A DNA stretch of 64,000 nucleotides, from contig NZ_CP149925.1 in the NCBI RefSeq assembly GCF_038087665.1, positions 3,286,801 to 3,350,800 of the forward strand, read 5' to 3'. A program made the translations under genes and the position numbers. Under the pieces are notes generated by a model. That model saw only the letters and a list, made by a program, of their open reading frames with translations, was not told the DNA's origin and made no database searches. This DNA is from Gallaecimonas sp. GXIMD4217 (GTDB lineage Bacteria > Pseudomonadota > Gammaproteobacteria > Enterobacterales > Gallaecimonadaceae). Below, piece by piece: positions 49,087 to 57,559 of this stretch; position 1 is the first letter of the stretch; each line of letters begins with the position of its first letter.

Positions 49087-51267
49087 TCAGGGGGTGCCGC
49101 CCAGCTCCTGGAAGTTTACCCCCTTGAGTTTCTTGCGGTATTCCTCGGTGACTTCCCTGGCTTCCTCCCTGTCACTGACGGCGGTGGGGGTGAGCATCAC
49201 CACCAGCTCGGTGCGCCTGCTGGTCTTGCCCTTGGAGCCGAACAGCCAGCCCAGCACCGGCACCTGGCGCACCCCGGGCACCCCTTCGCCGTCGCTGGAC
49301 TTGTTCTCGCGGATCAGGCCGCCCAACACCAGGGTTTCGCCGCTCTGTACCGCCACCGAGGTGTCGATGCGCCTCTGGGTGATGGTGGGGCTGTCGATGT
49401 CGGAGGAGGTGGTGGGGGCCACGTCGTTGACCTCCTGGATGATGTCCAGCACCACCATGCCGCCGGCGTTGACCCTGGGGGTGACCTCCAGCAGCACGCC
49501 GGTGTCCTTGAACTGGATGGTGCTGGTGATGTTGCCCAGATCCGAGGCGGTATTGGTGGTCTGGGAGGTGCGCACCGGCACCTGATCACCGACCCTGATG
49601 GTGGCGGTGTGGTTGTCCAGCACCATCAGCGACGGTGAGGACACCACATTGACCTTGGAGTCGGTGGCCAGGGTGTTGAGCAGCAGCCGGGTGCCGGCGG
49701 CGTCGAACACCTCGTAGGTGGCGCTGGCCAGGTAGTCGAGGGGATTGGGGGAGAAGCCGCCGCTTTCGCCGCTGCGGCTGCCGCCGATGCCGCCAAAGCC
49801 GCTCTTGCCGTCGCCCAGGCTGTTCTTGAAGAACCACTGCAGGCCGTAGCGCAGCTCGTCCTCCAGGGACACCTCCACTATGGTGGCTTCCACCAGCACC
49901 TGCAGGGGCAGCACGTCCAGCTTCTTGATGGCCTGCAGCACCTTCTCGTAGTCCCCCGGGGTGGCCATCACCAGCAGGGCGTTGTTCTCCTCGTCGGCGA
50001 TGATGCTGACCTCACCCACGTCCAGGTTGGAGGTGTCCAGGCTGGTGGCCGTGGTGGTACTGGCGGTGGGCCTGGGGTTTTCCACTGGGGTGTCCGGGCT
50101 TTCGGCCCTGGCTGGGGGCGTGGTGCTGCTTTCTCGCGGCGGCCTGTTGCGGCTGTTGCGGCGCTGGCCCTCGAACAGCTGGCCCAGCATGTCCGCCAGC
50201 CGCTCGGCCTTGCCGTTCTGCACGTAGTAGACGTACATGTTCAGGCCGCGGGGGTTCTCCGCCTTGTCGAGGCGGTTAATCCAGGTTCTGGCATCCTGCA
50301 GGTACTTGGCCTGGGGGGTGACCACCAGCAGGGCATTGAGCCGCTCGATGGGGATGAAGCGGACCATGCCCGCCAGGGGGCCTTCGGCCTGATCGCCGAA
50401 GATGTTCTGCAGCTCGGTGTTGAGGGTGGCGGCGTCCACGGACTGCAGCCGGAACAGGCCCACCGACATGCCTTTGAGCTGATCCACGTCGAAGATGCGT
50501 ATGGTGTCGCGCATGTTGACCAGCTCCGACTGGGTGCCGGCCAGCAGCAGCAGGTTGCGGTTCTCGTCGGCCTGCACTATTCCCTGCTTGGGCTTGACGG
50601 GCTCAAGGAGCTTGGCCATCTCCTTGGCGGAGATGTAGCGCAGCGGCATGATCAGCATCTGGTAGCCGCGCTCGGCGGACAGCTTCAGCCTGGGACTGGC
50701 GGCACTGCCTGCCCCTTCCAGGGGCAGCACCTTGTAGATGCCCTGGGTCTCCACCAGGGCGGCGCCATTGGCCTGCAGCAGGGTTTCCAGGGTCGGCAGC
50801 AGCGCCTCCTTGGCGATGGGCTGGCTGGTCTGCAGGTTGACCGTGCCCTGCACGCCCGGATCCAGGCTGTAGTTGACCTGGAGTATGTCGCCCAACACCG
50901 TCTTGACCACTTCGCTGATGTCGGTGCCCTGGAAGTTAAGGGTGACGTCACCTTCCACCACCGACACGGCCGGCAGTCGGCCGGCCACCCCCAGGTTCAC
51001 GAACTGGCCGGAGCCCTGGTAGATCTCGCTCTGGCTCTGTGGCGATTGGCCTGTGCCGGTGAAGCGCACCGCCGGATCGCCGTCGTTTTCGGCCCTGGCC
51101 TGGTCGTACAGGGTCTTGGGTTTGGTCTCGGCCTGGTTGCCCTGGGGCTGGTCACGGCGCCAGATATTGTCGGCGGCGTGCTCGCCGCCCGGCGACCAGG
51201 CGCAGGAGCTGATGAGCAGGCCGGTGAGCAAGGACAGCATCCACTTGCTTATTTTTGTGCTGAACAT
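49087..51267 (-). CDS. gspD: Type II secretion outer-membrane secretin GspD (lipoprotein form)
   Basis: GspD forms the outer-membrane channel. The 726-residue protein begins with a lipoprotein signal (MLSLLTGLLISSC), as in Xanthomonas XpsD. N-domains follow (LNFQGTDISEVVKTVLGDIL; NLLLLAGTQSELVNM; RLNALLVVTPQAKYL; ENNALLVMATPGDYEKV), with a Ser/Thr/Pro-rich insert near residues 375-415. The secretin core is VNVVSSPSLMVLDNHTA through VPVLGWLFGSK, ending ELVVMLTP. It is the last gene of the gspEFGHIJKLM-N-D operon, unlike the gspC-D order of enterobacteria. Confidence 0.95.
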   Translation of the reverse strand: MFSTKISKWMLSLLTGLLISSCAWSPGGEHAADNIWRRDQPQGNQAETKPKTLYDQARAENDGDPAVRFTGTGQSPQSQSEIYQGSGQFVNLGVAGRLPAVSVVEGDVTLNFQGTDISEVVKTVLGDILQVNYSLDPGVQGTVNLQTSQPIAKEALLPTLETLLQANGAALVETQGIYKVLPLEGAGSAASPRLKLSAERGYQMLIMPLRYISAKEMAKLLEPVKPKQGIVQADENRNLLLLAGTQSELVNMRDTIRIFDVDQLKGMSVGLFRLQSVDAATLNTELQNIFGDQAEGPLAGMVRFIPIERLNALLVVTPQAKYLQDARTWINRLDKAENPRGLNMYVYYVQNGKAERLADMLGQLFEGQRRNSRNRPPRESSTTPPARAESPDTPVENPRPTASTTTATSLDTSNLDVGEVSIIADEENNALLVMATPGDYEKVLQAIKKLDVLPLQVLVEATIVEVSLEDELRYGLQWFFKNSLGDGKSGFGGIGGSRSGESGGFSPNPLDYLASATYEVFDAAGTRLLLNTLATDSKVNVVSSPSLMVLDNHTATIRVGDQVPVRTSQTTNTASDLGNITSTIQFKDTGVLLEVTPRVNAGGMVVLDIIQEVNDVAPTTSSDIDSPTITQRRIDTSVAVQSGETLVLGGLIRENKSSDGEGVPGVRQVPVLGWLFGSKGKTSRRTELVVMLTPTAVSDREEAREVTEEYRKKLKGVNFQELGGTP

Positions 51268-51280
51268 GTCTAACCCTCCG

Positions 51281-51769
51281 TCACTGTCGGGGTTTTGGCT
51301 GTTTACCCTTGTCGTCTTGCGGTTGCCTTCCCCTGCGGTTCTGCTGCGGCTGGGGGGCCGTCAGCGGCATTTCCACTCTTTCGTCGCCGGCCTGGAGAAT
51401 GACCGATTGGGGGCCTATCTCCACCAGTTGCCAGTGTTCGTCCAGCGGCTGGCCCTGGGCCAGGGTCATGTGGCGGTCTTCGGTGGCATGGCTGAACAGG
51501 GCCCAATGCTCTTCGTTGCGCAGCACGACCCCGGTCAACAGCCACTGTTCCTTCAGCTCCCGTTCGCTGGCCGAGCCCAGGCTGGTGCTTTCGGGGCGGC
51601 GGCTGGCGTTGAATAGCGGGCGCTTGATGATCTCGTTGAAGTCTTCCAGGGGCGGCATGGGGGGCAGATCGTCGATGCTGGGCTCGGCCGCCAGGCAAAA
51701 GGGGGAGAGAACCAGGGCCAGCAGGCCTGTGGCGAGGCTTGGAAGCGGGAGCGCCGGCGGTTCTCTCAC
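51281..51769 (-). CDS. Type II secretion GspC/XpsN-like periplasmic linker protein
   Basis: The 162-residue protein has a hydrophobic N-terminus (SLATGLLALVLSPFCLAA) and a homology-region-type domain (about 45-130: RPLFNASRRP, LTGVVLRNEEHWALF, LAQGQPLDEHWQLVEIGPQSVILQ). A Gln/Arg-rich tail follows. This domain links the inner-membrane platform to the secretin. Its place between gspM and gspD matches xpsN. There is no separate gspC or PDZ domain. It overlaps gspM by 4 bp. Confidence 0.8.
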   Translation of the reverse strand: MREPPALPLPSLATGLLALVLSPFCLAAEPSIDDLPPMPPLEDFNEIIKRPLFNASRRPESTSLGSASERELKEQWLLTGVVLRNEEHWALFSHATEDRHMTLAQGQPLDEHWQLVEIGPQSVILQAGDERVEMPLTAPQPQQNRRGRQPQDDKGKQPKPRQ

Positions 51770-52356
51770 GGCTTTTCCTTACTCATGAAGCCCGTCAATT
51801 CGAAGCGGATGTCCAGGCTGGGCAGTTGCTGGACGTTGCGTCTGCTGCCTCTGGCCGTCTGCCGCCTGGGATTGGCGTTGATGGTCAAGTTTTCCAGAAA
51901 TAGCAACGGCTTATTTGATTCTAGAGTATAGAGCAGGCTGACCAGCTCCTGGATCTCCCCCCTCAGGTGCACCGCCACCGTGACCTGGGGCAGGCCGCCT
52001 TCCTGGTAGCGCTGCACGGTCTGGGTGCTGATCAGCTGGCCACCGCCCTGTTCCACGGCGCCGTTGATCAGCTGCTGCAACCTGGCCGCCGCCAGTGCCT
52101 CCTTGGTCTCGGACAGGTAGAGGCCTTCGGCCGGGTTGCTGGCCTGCAGCGCCTGCAGCTTGTCCTGCAACTGCTGTTCCTGGGCGGCCAGGCGCTGGTA
52201 GACGTCATGCGCCTTCTCCAGGCGCGCCAGGGTGGCACCGCTTTGTTGCAAGGACTCGAACCAGGGGCCCAGCAGCACCCGGTACAGCAGCCACAGCAGC
52301 ATCACCAGCAGCGCCAGGGCCAGGGCCTTCTGGTAGGGAGGGGACAGGCCGCTCAT
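51766..52356 (-). CDS. gspM: Type II secretion platform protein GspM
   Basis: The 196-residue bitopic protein has one N-terminal membrane helix (KALALALLVMLLWLLYRVLLGPW), a coiled-coil stretch and a small ferredoxin-like periplasmic domain (VTVAVHLRGEIQELVSLLYTLES). GspM recruits GspL at the inner membrane. It overlaps gspL by 4 bp. Confidence 0.85.
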   Translation of the reverse strand: MSGLSPPYQKALALALLVMLLWLLYRVLLGPWFESLQQSGATLARLEKAHDVYQRLAAQEQQLQDKLQALQASNPAEGLYLSETKEALAAARLQQLINGAVEQGGGQLISTQTVQRYQEGGLPQVTVAVHLRGEIQELVSLLYTLESNKPLLFLENLTINANPRRQTARGSRRNVQQLPSLDIRFELTGFMSKEKP

Positions 52357-53414
52357 GGCTGCGCCTCCCCATTGTTGATACGGGCCGACAGGGAGAACCT
52401 TTCCTTCTGGGTGCGGGGATTGATGGTGACCGGCGAGGCGAAGCTGGCGTCCTCGAACAGCGGCGAGCTTTCCACCAGGCCGATCAACGCCGAGGCATTG
52501 CCGGATTCGCCCATCAGCTTGATCTGGTCGCCCTTGATCTCCAGGCGGTTGGCCCAGGTGTTGTCGGGCAGCAGCAGGGTCAGTTCATTGAGGGTGACCA
52601 GGGGCGACTGCTCCTGCTGCTTGCGGCGGACCAGGGTGCTGGCGCCCTCGGTGAGCAGCTCTATCTGCTCCTGGCTGGCCCTGGCCCGCTCGGCGGCGGC
52701 CTGGGGGCCGGCCAGCCTGCCCTGCAGCTCGGCGATCTGCTGCTGGCGCAGCCACAGCGGCGCCACCATCAGGGCCGCCAGCACGGCCAGCCCCAGCACC
52801 AGCTTGACCGCCAGGGCGCCATGGCCGCCGCCCTGCTGGTGGTCCTTGAGGTCGATGACGGTGACGCCCTTGGGGCCGTCGACGCTGAGCTGGGTGGCCT
52901 GCAGCTCCAGCCGGCTCAGCTCGGCCTGGATGGGCTCCAGGAAGGCGCGGCTGACCACCAGCAACTCTATTTTCAGCTTGCCCTGGTCCTTGCCGGTGAT
53001 CTGGTAGCCGAAGTGCACCTGTTCGGCCTGGAAGGGGGTGTGGCGGCTCATCTCGAAGGCCAGCACGTCCCGCAGGCGATCCTGGGTGGCCAGCGGCAGG
53101 GACAGGGGCTTGCTCAGCACCTTGTCCGGGGGCAGCAGCAGCAGGATGTCGCCGGCCCTGGCCGCCTGCTGCTTGAGCTGTTGTCTGTTGCTCTCGGCCA
53201 GCTGCCCGGCCTGGCCCTGCAGCAGGGTCTTGCCGGCGGCGCTGACCCAGTACAGGTCGCCGTCCCGGTATTCGATGATCACCGCCGGGCTGCGCCTGGC
53301 CTTGAGCCAGCCCTGGGGGATCAAGGCCAGCAGCTGGCCGCTCCACCAGCGCCAGAAGGCCAGGGCCAGGTCGGCCAGCTTGGTCAGACTGTTTGGGCGG
53401 GCTGTTGCCGTCAT
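52353..53414 (-). CDS. gspL: Type II secretion platform protein GspL (PilM/PilN-like)
   Basis: The 353-residue protein has a cytoplasmic actin-like part (DILLLLPPDKVLSKPLSLP; DVLAFEMSRHTPF), a membrane helix at about 215-235 (LVLGLAVLAALMVAPLWL) and a periplasmic PilN-like domain. It anchors the ATPase GspE. The ATG at 53414 overlaps the gspK stop (ATGA) and is chosen over an upstream in-frame start at 53450. Confidence 0.88.
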   Translation of the reverse strand: MTATARPNSLTKLADLALAFWRWWSGQLLALIPQGWLKARRSPAVIIEYRDGDLYWVSAAGKTLLQGQAGQLAESNRQQLKQQAARAGDILLLLPPDKVLSKPLSLPLATQDRLRDVLAFEMSRHTPFQAEQVHFGYQITGKDQGKLKIELLVVSRAFLEPIQAELSRLELQATQLSVDGPKGVTVIDLKDHQQGGGHGALAVKLVLGLAVLAALMVAPLWLRQQQIAELQGRLAGPQAAAERARASQEQIELLTEGASTLVRRKQQEQSPLVTLNELTLLLPDNTWANRLEIKGDQIKLMGESGNASALIGLVESSPLFEDASFASPVTINPRTQKERFSLSARINNGEAQP

Positions 53415-54334
53415 GGCTGGCCTCGCTGGGGGTGCGCTTCTTGTTCCCATTGGCCTCGCTCAAAACGCATCACCCGGTAGGGCCTGTCGTTCTGGCGTCC
53501 CTGACGACGGATCAGGGCGGAGAGCCGAAAGGGTTGGTCGCTGCCCGTGAAGGATTCGGTATGGATAGTGTAGTAAAGGCCGAGCCCGCCCTGGGGATTG
53601 GCCAGCCGCCCCTTGAGGGGGAATTCCGGTGGCGGCAGGCCGCTCTGCTGGTGCTGGCGCCGCGTTTCGATATAGGTGTCCACCATGCCCTCGTCCGTGC
53701 CGGGCAGGGCCAGCAGTACCAGCCTGGGGGCGTAGAGGGGATGCACGAAGGGGCGGCGGGAATAGACGGTCAGGGCGGGTCTGATGGCGGCGATGACCTT
53801 TGGTGTCATGCCCAGCACCAGTTCAAGCTCGTCCAGGCTCTCGAAGGGGGCGTCCTTGGCGCCATGGTCCAGGCCGGCGGCCTCGTAGTCGGCGTCCTCG
53901 GCGCCATGAAGCCTGACCAGATCGTCCTCGTCCCGCCAGTCCAGGATGGCGTCCACCAGGGGCAGGCTGTCCTCGTCCAGTTCGGCGGCCAGGAACAGCC
54001 CGGTCAGCAGCTCCGGCGTGGCGGCGTTGATGTCGATCTTGCCGCGCTCGTCCTGCAGGGCCAGGCGCATGGCGATGCCGCCCATCTCCAGTTCATGGAA
54101 GCCGCCATCGGCCAGCCAGGGCTGCTGCTCCTGGGGCTGGACCAGGTTGAGCATGGCCAGGCGCACCGCCCCTTCCGCCAGGGCCTGGCCGCGGATGGCC
54201 CTGTCCAGGTTGTAGGTGAGGCGGCCCTCGACGCGGCTGTTCACCGACAGGGTGGCGGCCATCAGGGTCAGCAGCGCCAGCAGCCACAGCACCGAGACCA
54301 GGGCGATACCCCTAGAAGGCTTCGCGGATGGCAT
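53411..54334 (-). CDS. gspK: Type II secretion minor pseudopilin GspK
   Basis: The 307-residue protein has a prepilin N-terminus GIALVSVLWLLALLTLM after a short basic leader; residue +5 is not Glu, as is usual for GspK. The alpha domain insert contains helix-hairpin-helix-like segments (DINAATPELLTGLFLAAEL). GspK caps the I-J-K tip complex. It overlaps gspJ by 23 bp. Confidence 0.92.
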   Translation of the reverse strand: MPSAKPSRGIALVSVLWLLALLTLMAATLSVNSRVEGRLTYNLDRAIRGQALAEGAVRLAMLNLVQPQEQQPWLADGGFHELEMGGIAMRLALQDERGKIDINAATPELLTGLFLAAELDEDSLPLVDAILDWRDEDDLVRLHGAEDADYEAAGLDHGAKDAPFESLDELELVLGMTPKVIAAIRPALTVYSRRPFVHPLYAPRLVLLALPGTDEGMVDTYIETRRQHQQSGLPPPEFPLKGRLANPQGGLGLYYTIHTESFTGSDQPFRLSALIRRQGRQNDRPYRVMRFERGQWEQEAHPQRGQP

Positions 54335-54983
54335 AGGCCTGGATCCTGGGTTGGATGACGAGATCGGGCCAGAAACGCTGCTGGCCGTCGGTCACGGTGA
54401 AGTGGAACCGGATCAGCGCCGGTAGGCGGTTGCTTTCCTCCCAGGCCCGGACCCAGTCGCCCTGGCCTTCTTCGACCCGGTAATAGCCGAGCTGGATGCC
54501 AAGGACCCGGTCGTCGGCCAGCTGGTGGCTGTCCCCGTCCTCCTGCAGCAGCGCCTCCAGGGTCTGCCAATCCTCGATGTACTGCTCGTCCAGCTCGCCT
54601 TCCTGCGCCGCCCCCGTCATCACCTGCAGGGACAGCCTGGGCCCGTCGTCGCCGTCGACCATGGCCAGCCGGTACCAGGCCAGCTGGCCGCCGTCGCCGC
54701 CAAGCTGGCGGGGCAGCTCGGCCAGGAACAGCAGCTGGCCGTCGTCGCCCTTGAGGCCCATCAGGCTGTTGCCGGCCTGATCTTCCAAGGGCTCGTCGCT
54801 GATGCCGGCCAGCAGCTGGCGCAGGAACTGCTGGGTGAGCGTGGCCTCCTGGATGCGATCACCCTGGTCGCCGGCCTTGTCCCAGCTCTGGGTCGCCACC
54901 CGCAGCCCGCCGAACATCAGCACCGCCAGCAGGCTGGCCAGCACCAGGGCGATGAGCAGCTCCATCAGGGTGAAGCCCTTCAT
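54312..54983 (-). CDS. gspJ: Type II secretion minor pseudopilin GspJ
   Basis: The 223-residue pseudopilin starts MKGFTLMELLIALVLASLLAV, with cleavage expected after Gly3 and Glu at +5. The rest (WYRLAMVDGDDGPRLSLQVM..., LPALIRFHFTVTDGQQRFWPDLV) fits GspJ. It is part of the pseudopilus tip and overlaps gspI by 4 bp. Confidence 0.93.
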   Translation of the reverse strand: MKGFTLMELLIALVLASLLAVLMFGGLRVATQSWDKAGDQGDRIQEATLTQQFLRQLLAGISDEPLEDQAGNSLMGLKGDDGQLLFLAELPRQLGGDGGQLAWYRLAMVDGDDGPRLSLQVMTGAAQEGELDEQYIEDWQTLEALLQEDGDSHQLADDRVLGIQLGYYRVEEGQGDWVRAWEESNRLPALIRFHFTVTDGQQRFWPDLVIQPRIQAYAIREAF

Positions 54984-55366
54984 GGCCGCCTGCCCAGCAT
55001 CAGGGTGGTCAGGCTGAGCTGCTCTGCCTCGCCTTGCCCCCAGGACACGGTAACCGTGACCTCGAAGGGGATCAGCTCGATGTCCGGTGAGTTGAACTCG
55101 TCCGGCAGCCGGTAGCGCTCGATGCGGCTCTGCCAGCCATAGCCGTTGTCGAACTCGCCCCTGTCGCTGCCGCTGGCAATGTCGGCATCTCCGGTGACTT
55201 CCGCCAGCTTGGACTGGGCCAGATTCAGGGCCAACTGGCGGCTGTGGGCACTGTGGTAGCCGCGGGAGGATTGGGAGAACAGCCGCAGCAGCACCCCCAG
55301 GGCCAGGGACAGGATCAGGAAGGCCACCAGCACCTCCAGCAGCGAAAAGCCCTGTTGCCTAGCCAT
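54980..55366 (-). CDS. gspI: Type II secretion minor pseudopilin GspI
   Basis: The 128-residue protein starts MARQQGFSLLEVLVAFLILSLALG with Gly/Phe cleavage and Glu at +5; NLAQSKLAE is the conserved GspI helix. It nucleates the tip complex and overlaps gspH by 8 bp. Confidence 0.94.
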   Translation of the reverse strand: MARQQGFSLLEVLVAFLILSLALGVLLRLFSQSSRGYHSAHSRQLALNLAQSKLAEVTGDADIASGSDRGEFDNGYGWQSRIERYRLPDEFNSPDIELIPFEVTVTVSWGQGEAEQLSLTTLMLGRRP

Positions 55367-55955
55367 GGACGCTTATCCTGCCGGTCAGCCAGTTCAGCTG
55401 GATTTCGTAGCGCTGGTCGCCGCTGCTGAGACTGAGGCCGCTGCCGGCGGCGGTGCCGTCCGGGTAGAAGATCAGGCCGGTCTTTTGCTCTTCCTCGTCG
55501 GCCAGGTCGAGCTGGATGCCCTCGGGCAGGGCATGGTGGGGCTGCCGGTTCACCCAGATCAGGTGCTGGTCCGGATCCCATTCCAGGCGCTGGGGCTCAC
55601 CCGTGGCGATGGCGCGGCTGCGCAGGTGGCGGAGCAGGGCGGCGGTCTTCTGGGTTTCGGCCTTGAGGGTCAGGCCGGGCAGCAGCGCCGAGAAACGCGG
55701 CGCCGCCACGCTCAGGGCCAGCATGGCAATCACCAGCACCAGCAGCAGCTCCAGCAGGGTGAAGCCGCGCTGCCTATTGCCAGCTGCCGCCCTATTGGCC
55801 GTCTCCCTCGCCGCCCAGGCGGTGTTGGGCAGTGGCTCGCCGTGGCGAGACGGGTTATTGCCAGCTGCCGCCCTATTGGCCGTCTCCCTAGCCGCCCAGG
55901 CGCTGTTGGGCAGTGGCTCACAGTGACGAGACGGGTTATTGCCAGCTGCCCACAT
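55359..55955 (-). CDS. gspH: Type II secretion minor pseudopilin GspH with expanded leader
   Basis: The mature part starts FTLLELLLVLVIAMLALSVAAP and fits GspH (RHLRSRAIATGEPQRLEW; GLIFYPDGTAAGSGLSL). The most likely start is the ATG at 55955, inside the end of gspG, giving MWAAGN. Two 27-residue tandem repeats (NPSRH.EPLPN.AWAARETANRAAAGN) then precede RQRG/FTLLE. The leader is therefore 64 residues instead of the 10 that remain when the repeats are removed. The repeats come from an 81-bp tandem duplication. Pseudopilin leaders are normally under about 15 residues. Confidence 0.88.
   Translation of the reverse strand: MWAAGNNPSRHCEPLPNSAWAARETANRAAAGNNPSRHGEPLPNTAWAARETANRAAAGNRQRGFTLLELLLVLVIAMLALSVAAPRFSALLPGLTLKAETQKTAALLRHLRSRAIATGEPQRLEWDPDQHLIWVNRQPHHALPEGIQLDLADEEEQKTGLIFYPDGTAAGSGLSLSSGDQRYEIQLNWLTGRISVHG
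55776..55950. repeat. 81-bp tandem repeat (2.16 copies) at the gspG/gspH junction
   Basis: Units 55776-55856 and 55857-55937 differ at about five positions, and 13 bp of a third copy (ATTGCCAGCTGCC) follow. Each unit contains the inverted repeat CCGTCTC / GAGACGG around a GCCCA / TGGGC stem, so it resembles a REP/MITE-like palindromic element. The unit is a multiple of three, so the gspH frame survives. Confidence 0.9.
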
Positions 55956-56346
55956 CCTGATTCTCTCCCTCACCGCCCTGGCTGTTGTCGGCACCCAGGG
56001 AATAGATGTCGAAGTCGCCATGCTCGCCCGGATAACGGTAGTGGTAGTCATGGCCCCAGGGATCCTTGCGGATCACCTTCTTGGTGAGATAGGGGCCGTT
56101 CCAGTTGCTGGCGCCGGCCGGCTTGTCGATCAGCGCCTGCAGCCCTTCCGAGCTGCTGGGGTAGCGGCCCACCTCCAGGCGGTACAGCTCCACGGCGGAG
56201 CGCAGTTCCTCTATCTGCAGGGCGGCGGTCTTGGTCTTGGAGGAGCCCAGCTGCTTGAGCACCTGGGGGCCCACCAGGCTGGCCAGCAGGCCCAGGATCA
56301 CCAGCACCACCAGCAGTTCGAGAAGGGTAAAGCCGTTGTTCTTCAT
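55936..56346 (-). CDS. gspG: Type II secretion major pseudopilin GspG
   Basis: The 136-residue major pseudopilin starts MKNNGFTLLELLVVLVILGLLASLVGP with Glu at +5 and has the GspG core (GRYPSSSEGLQALI, WNGPYLTKK, DPWGHDYHYRYPG, DFDIYSLGADN). The Asp/Ser loop near the end is the calcium site. It polymerises into the pseudopilus. Confidence 0.97.
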   Translation of the reverse strand: MKNNGFTLLELLVVLVILGLLASLVGPQVLKQLGSSKTKTAALQIEELRSAVELYRLEVGRYPSSSEGLQALIDKPAGASNWNGPYLTKKVIRKDPWGHDYHYRYPGEHGDFDIYSLGADNSQGGEGENQDVGSWQ

Positions 56347-56355
56347 GGGATCTCC

Positions 56356-57558
56356 TTAGACGGGCAGCTCATTGATACTGAGGATAGCCACCAGGATGGA
56401 CATGATGATGCCGGCGATGAGCAGGCCCAGGCCGACGATCAGCACCGGCTCCAGCACCGCCAGCAGGCGCTGGATGGCGGTTTCCACCTCCCTGTCGTAG
56501 ACATTGGCCACCTTCAGCAGCATCTGCTCCAGCTGGCCGGTTTCCTCGCCCACCTGGATCATCTGCATGGCCAGGGGCGGGAACAGGCCGGTGGCCAGCA
56601 GCGGCTCGGCCAGCCGCTTGCCCTCCTTGATGCCGGCGGCGGTGACCTCTATGGCCTGGCTCATGACCCTGTTGACCAGGGTGTCCTTGGCGATGGCCAG
56701 GGCACTGAGCAGCGGCACGCCGCCCTTCATCAGGGTGCCCAGGCTGCGGCTGAAGCGAGCCATTTCCACCTTCTGCACCAGGGCCCCGGCCAGGGGCAGT
56801 TTCAGCACCCAGGCGTCCCAGCCTGCCCGCCGCTCGGGGTCGGCCAGCAGGCGCTGGAACCAGATGGCCAGCAGCACCAGGGCCAGCAGCAGCCAGAGGC
56901 CGTAGGATTTGAGGCCGTCGGCCAGGGTGATCACCACCTGGGTGGCCAGGGGCAGGGCCTTGCCCATGTCCTCGAACAGCTGCTGGAACTGGGGGACCAC
57001 GTAAGTGAGGATGATCAGCAGCGACAATGCCGATACCAGCAGCAGTATGGCCGGGTAGATGAGGGCCGACAGGGTCTTTTCCCTGAGCTGCTGGCTGCGC
57101 TCCAGGTAGTAGGCCAGATCCTCCAGGCCCTGGGCCAGGCTGCCGGCGGTTTCGGCGGCCTGGATCATGTTGAGGTAGAAGGGCGAGAAGGCCTTGCTCT
57201 GCTCGGCCAGCACCACCGACAGCGCCTGGCCCTTCTGGACCCCTTCGCGCACCTCCAGGATCAGGGCGGTCAGGGCCTGGTCGTGGCCCACCTGGCTCAT
57301 GATCTCCAGGGCCCGGTCGATGGCGATGCCGGCGTGGAGCAGGGCGGCCAGATCCTGGGTGAAGGCCAGCACCTGGCGCTGGCCAAGGCCGCCGCCGATG
57401 CGCATGGCCAGGCCCTGGCCCTTGCTGGCGTCGGTCACCTCCAGGGGGATCAGGCCGCGGCTCTGCAGCTCGGCGATGGCGCCGGCCTGGTCCCTGGCCT
57501 CCAGCTCCCCTTCCTTGGCTTCCCCCTGGGGCGTCACGGCCCGGTAGCGAAACTGCAT
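56356..57558 (-). CDS. gspF: Type II secretion inner-membrane platform protein GspF
   Basis: The 400-residue polytopic protein has two homologous cytoplasmic helical domains (LAFTQDLAALLHAGIAIDRAL; ARFSRSLGTLMKGGVPLLSAL), each followed by membrane helices. GspF couples GspE ATP hydrolysis to pseudopilin assembly. It starts 1 bp after the gspE stop region. Confidence 0.96.
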   Translation of the reverse strand: MQFRYRAVTPQGEAKEGELEARDQAGAIAELQSRGLIPLEVTDASKGQGLAMRIGGGLGQRQVLAFTQDLAALLHAGIAIDRALEIMSQVGHDQALTALILEVREGVQKGQALSVVLAEQSKAFSPFYLNMIQAAETAGSLAQGLEDLAYYLERSQQLREKTLSALIYPAILLLVSALSLLIILTYVVPQFQQLFEDMGKALPLATQVVITLADGLKSYGLWLLLALVLLAIWFQRLLADPERRAGWDAWVLKLPLAGALVQKVEMARFSRSLGTLMKGGVPLLSALAIAKDTLVNRVMSQAIEVTAAGIKEGKRLAEPLLATGLFPPLAMQMIQVGEETGQLEQMLLKVANVYDREVETAIQRLLAVLEPVLIVGLGLLIAGIIMSILVAILSINELPV

Positions 57559-57559
57559 G

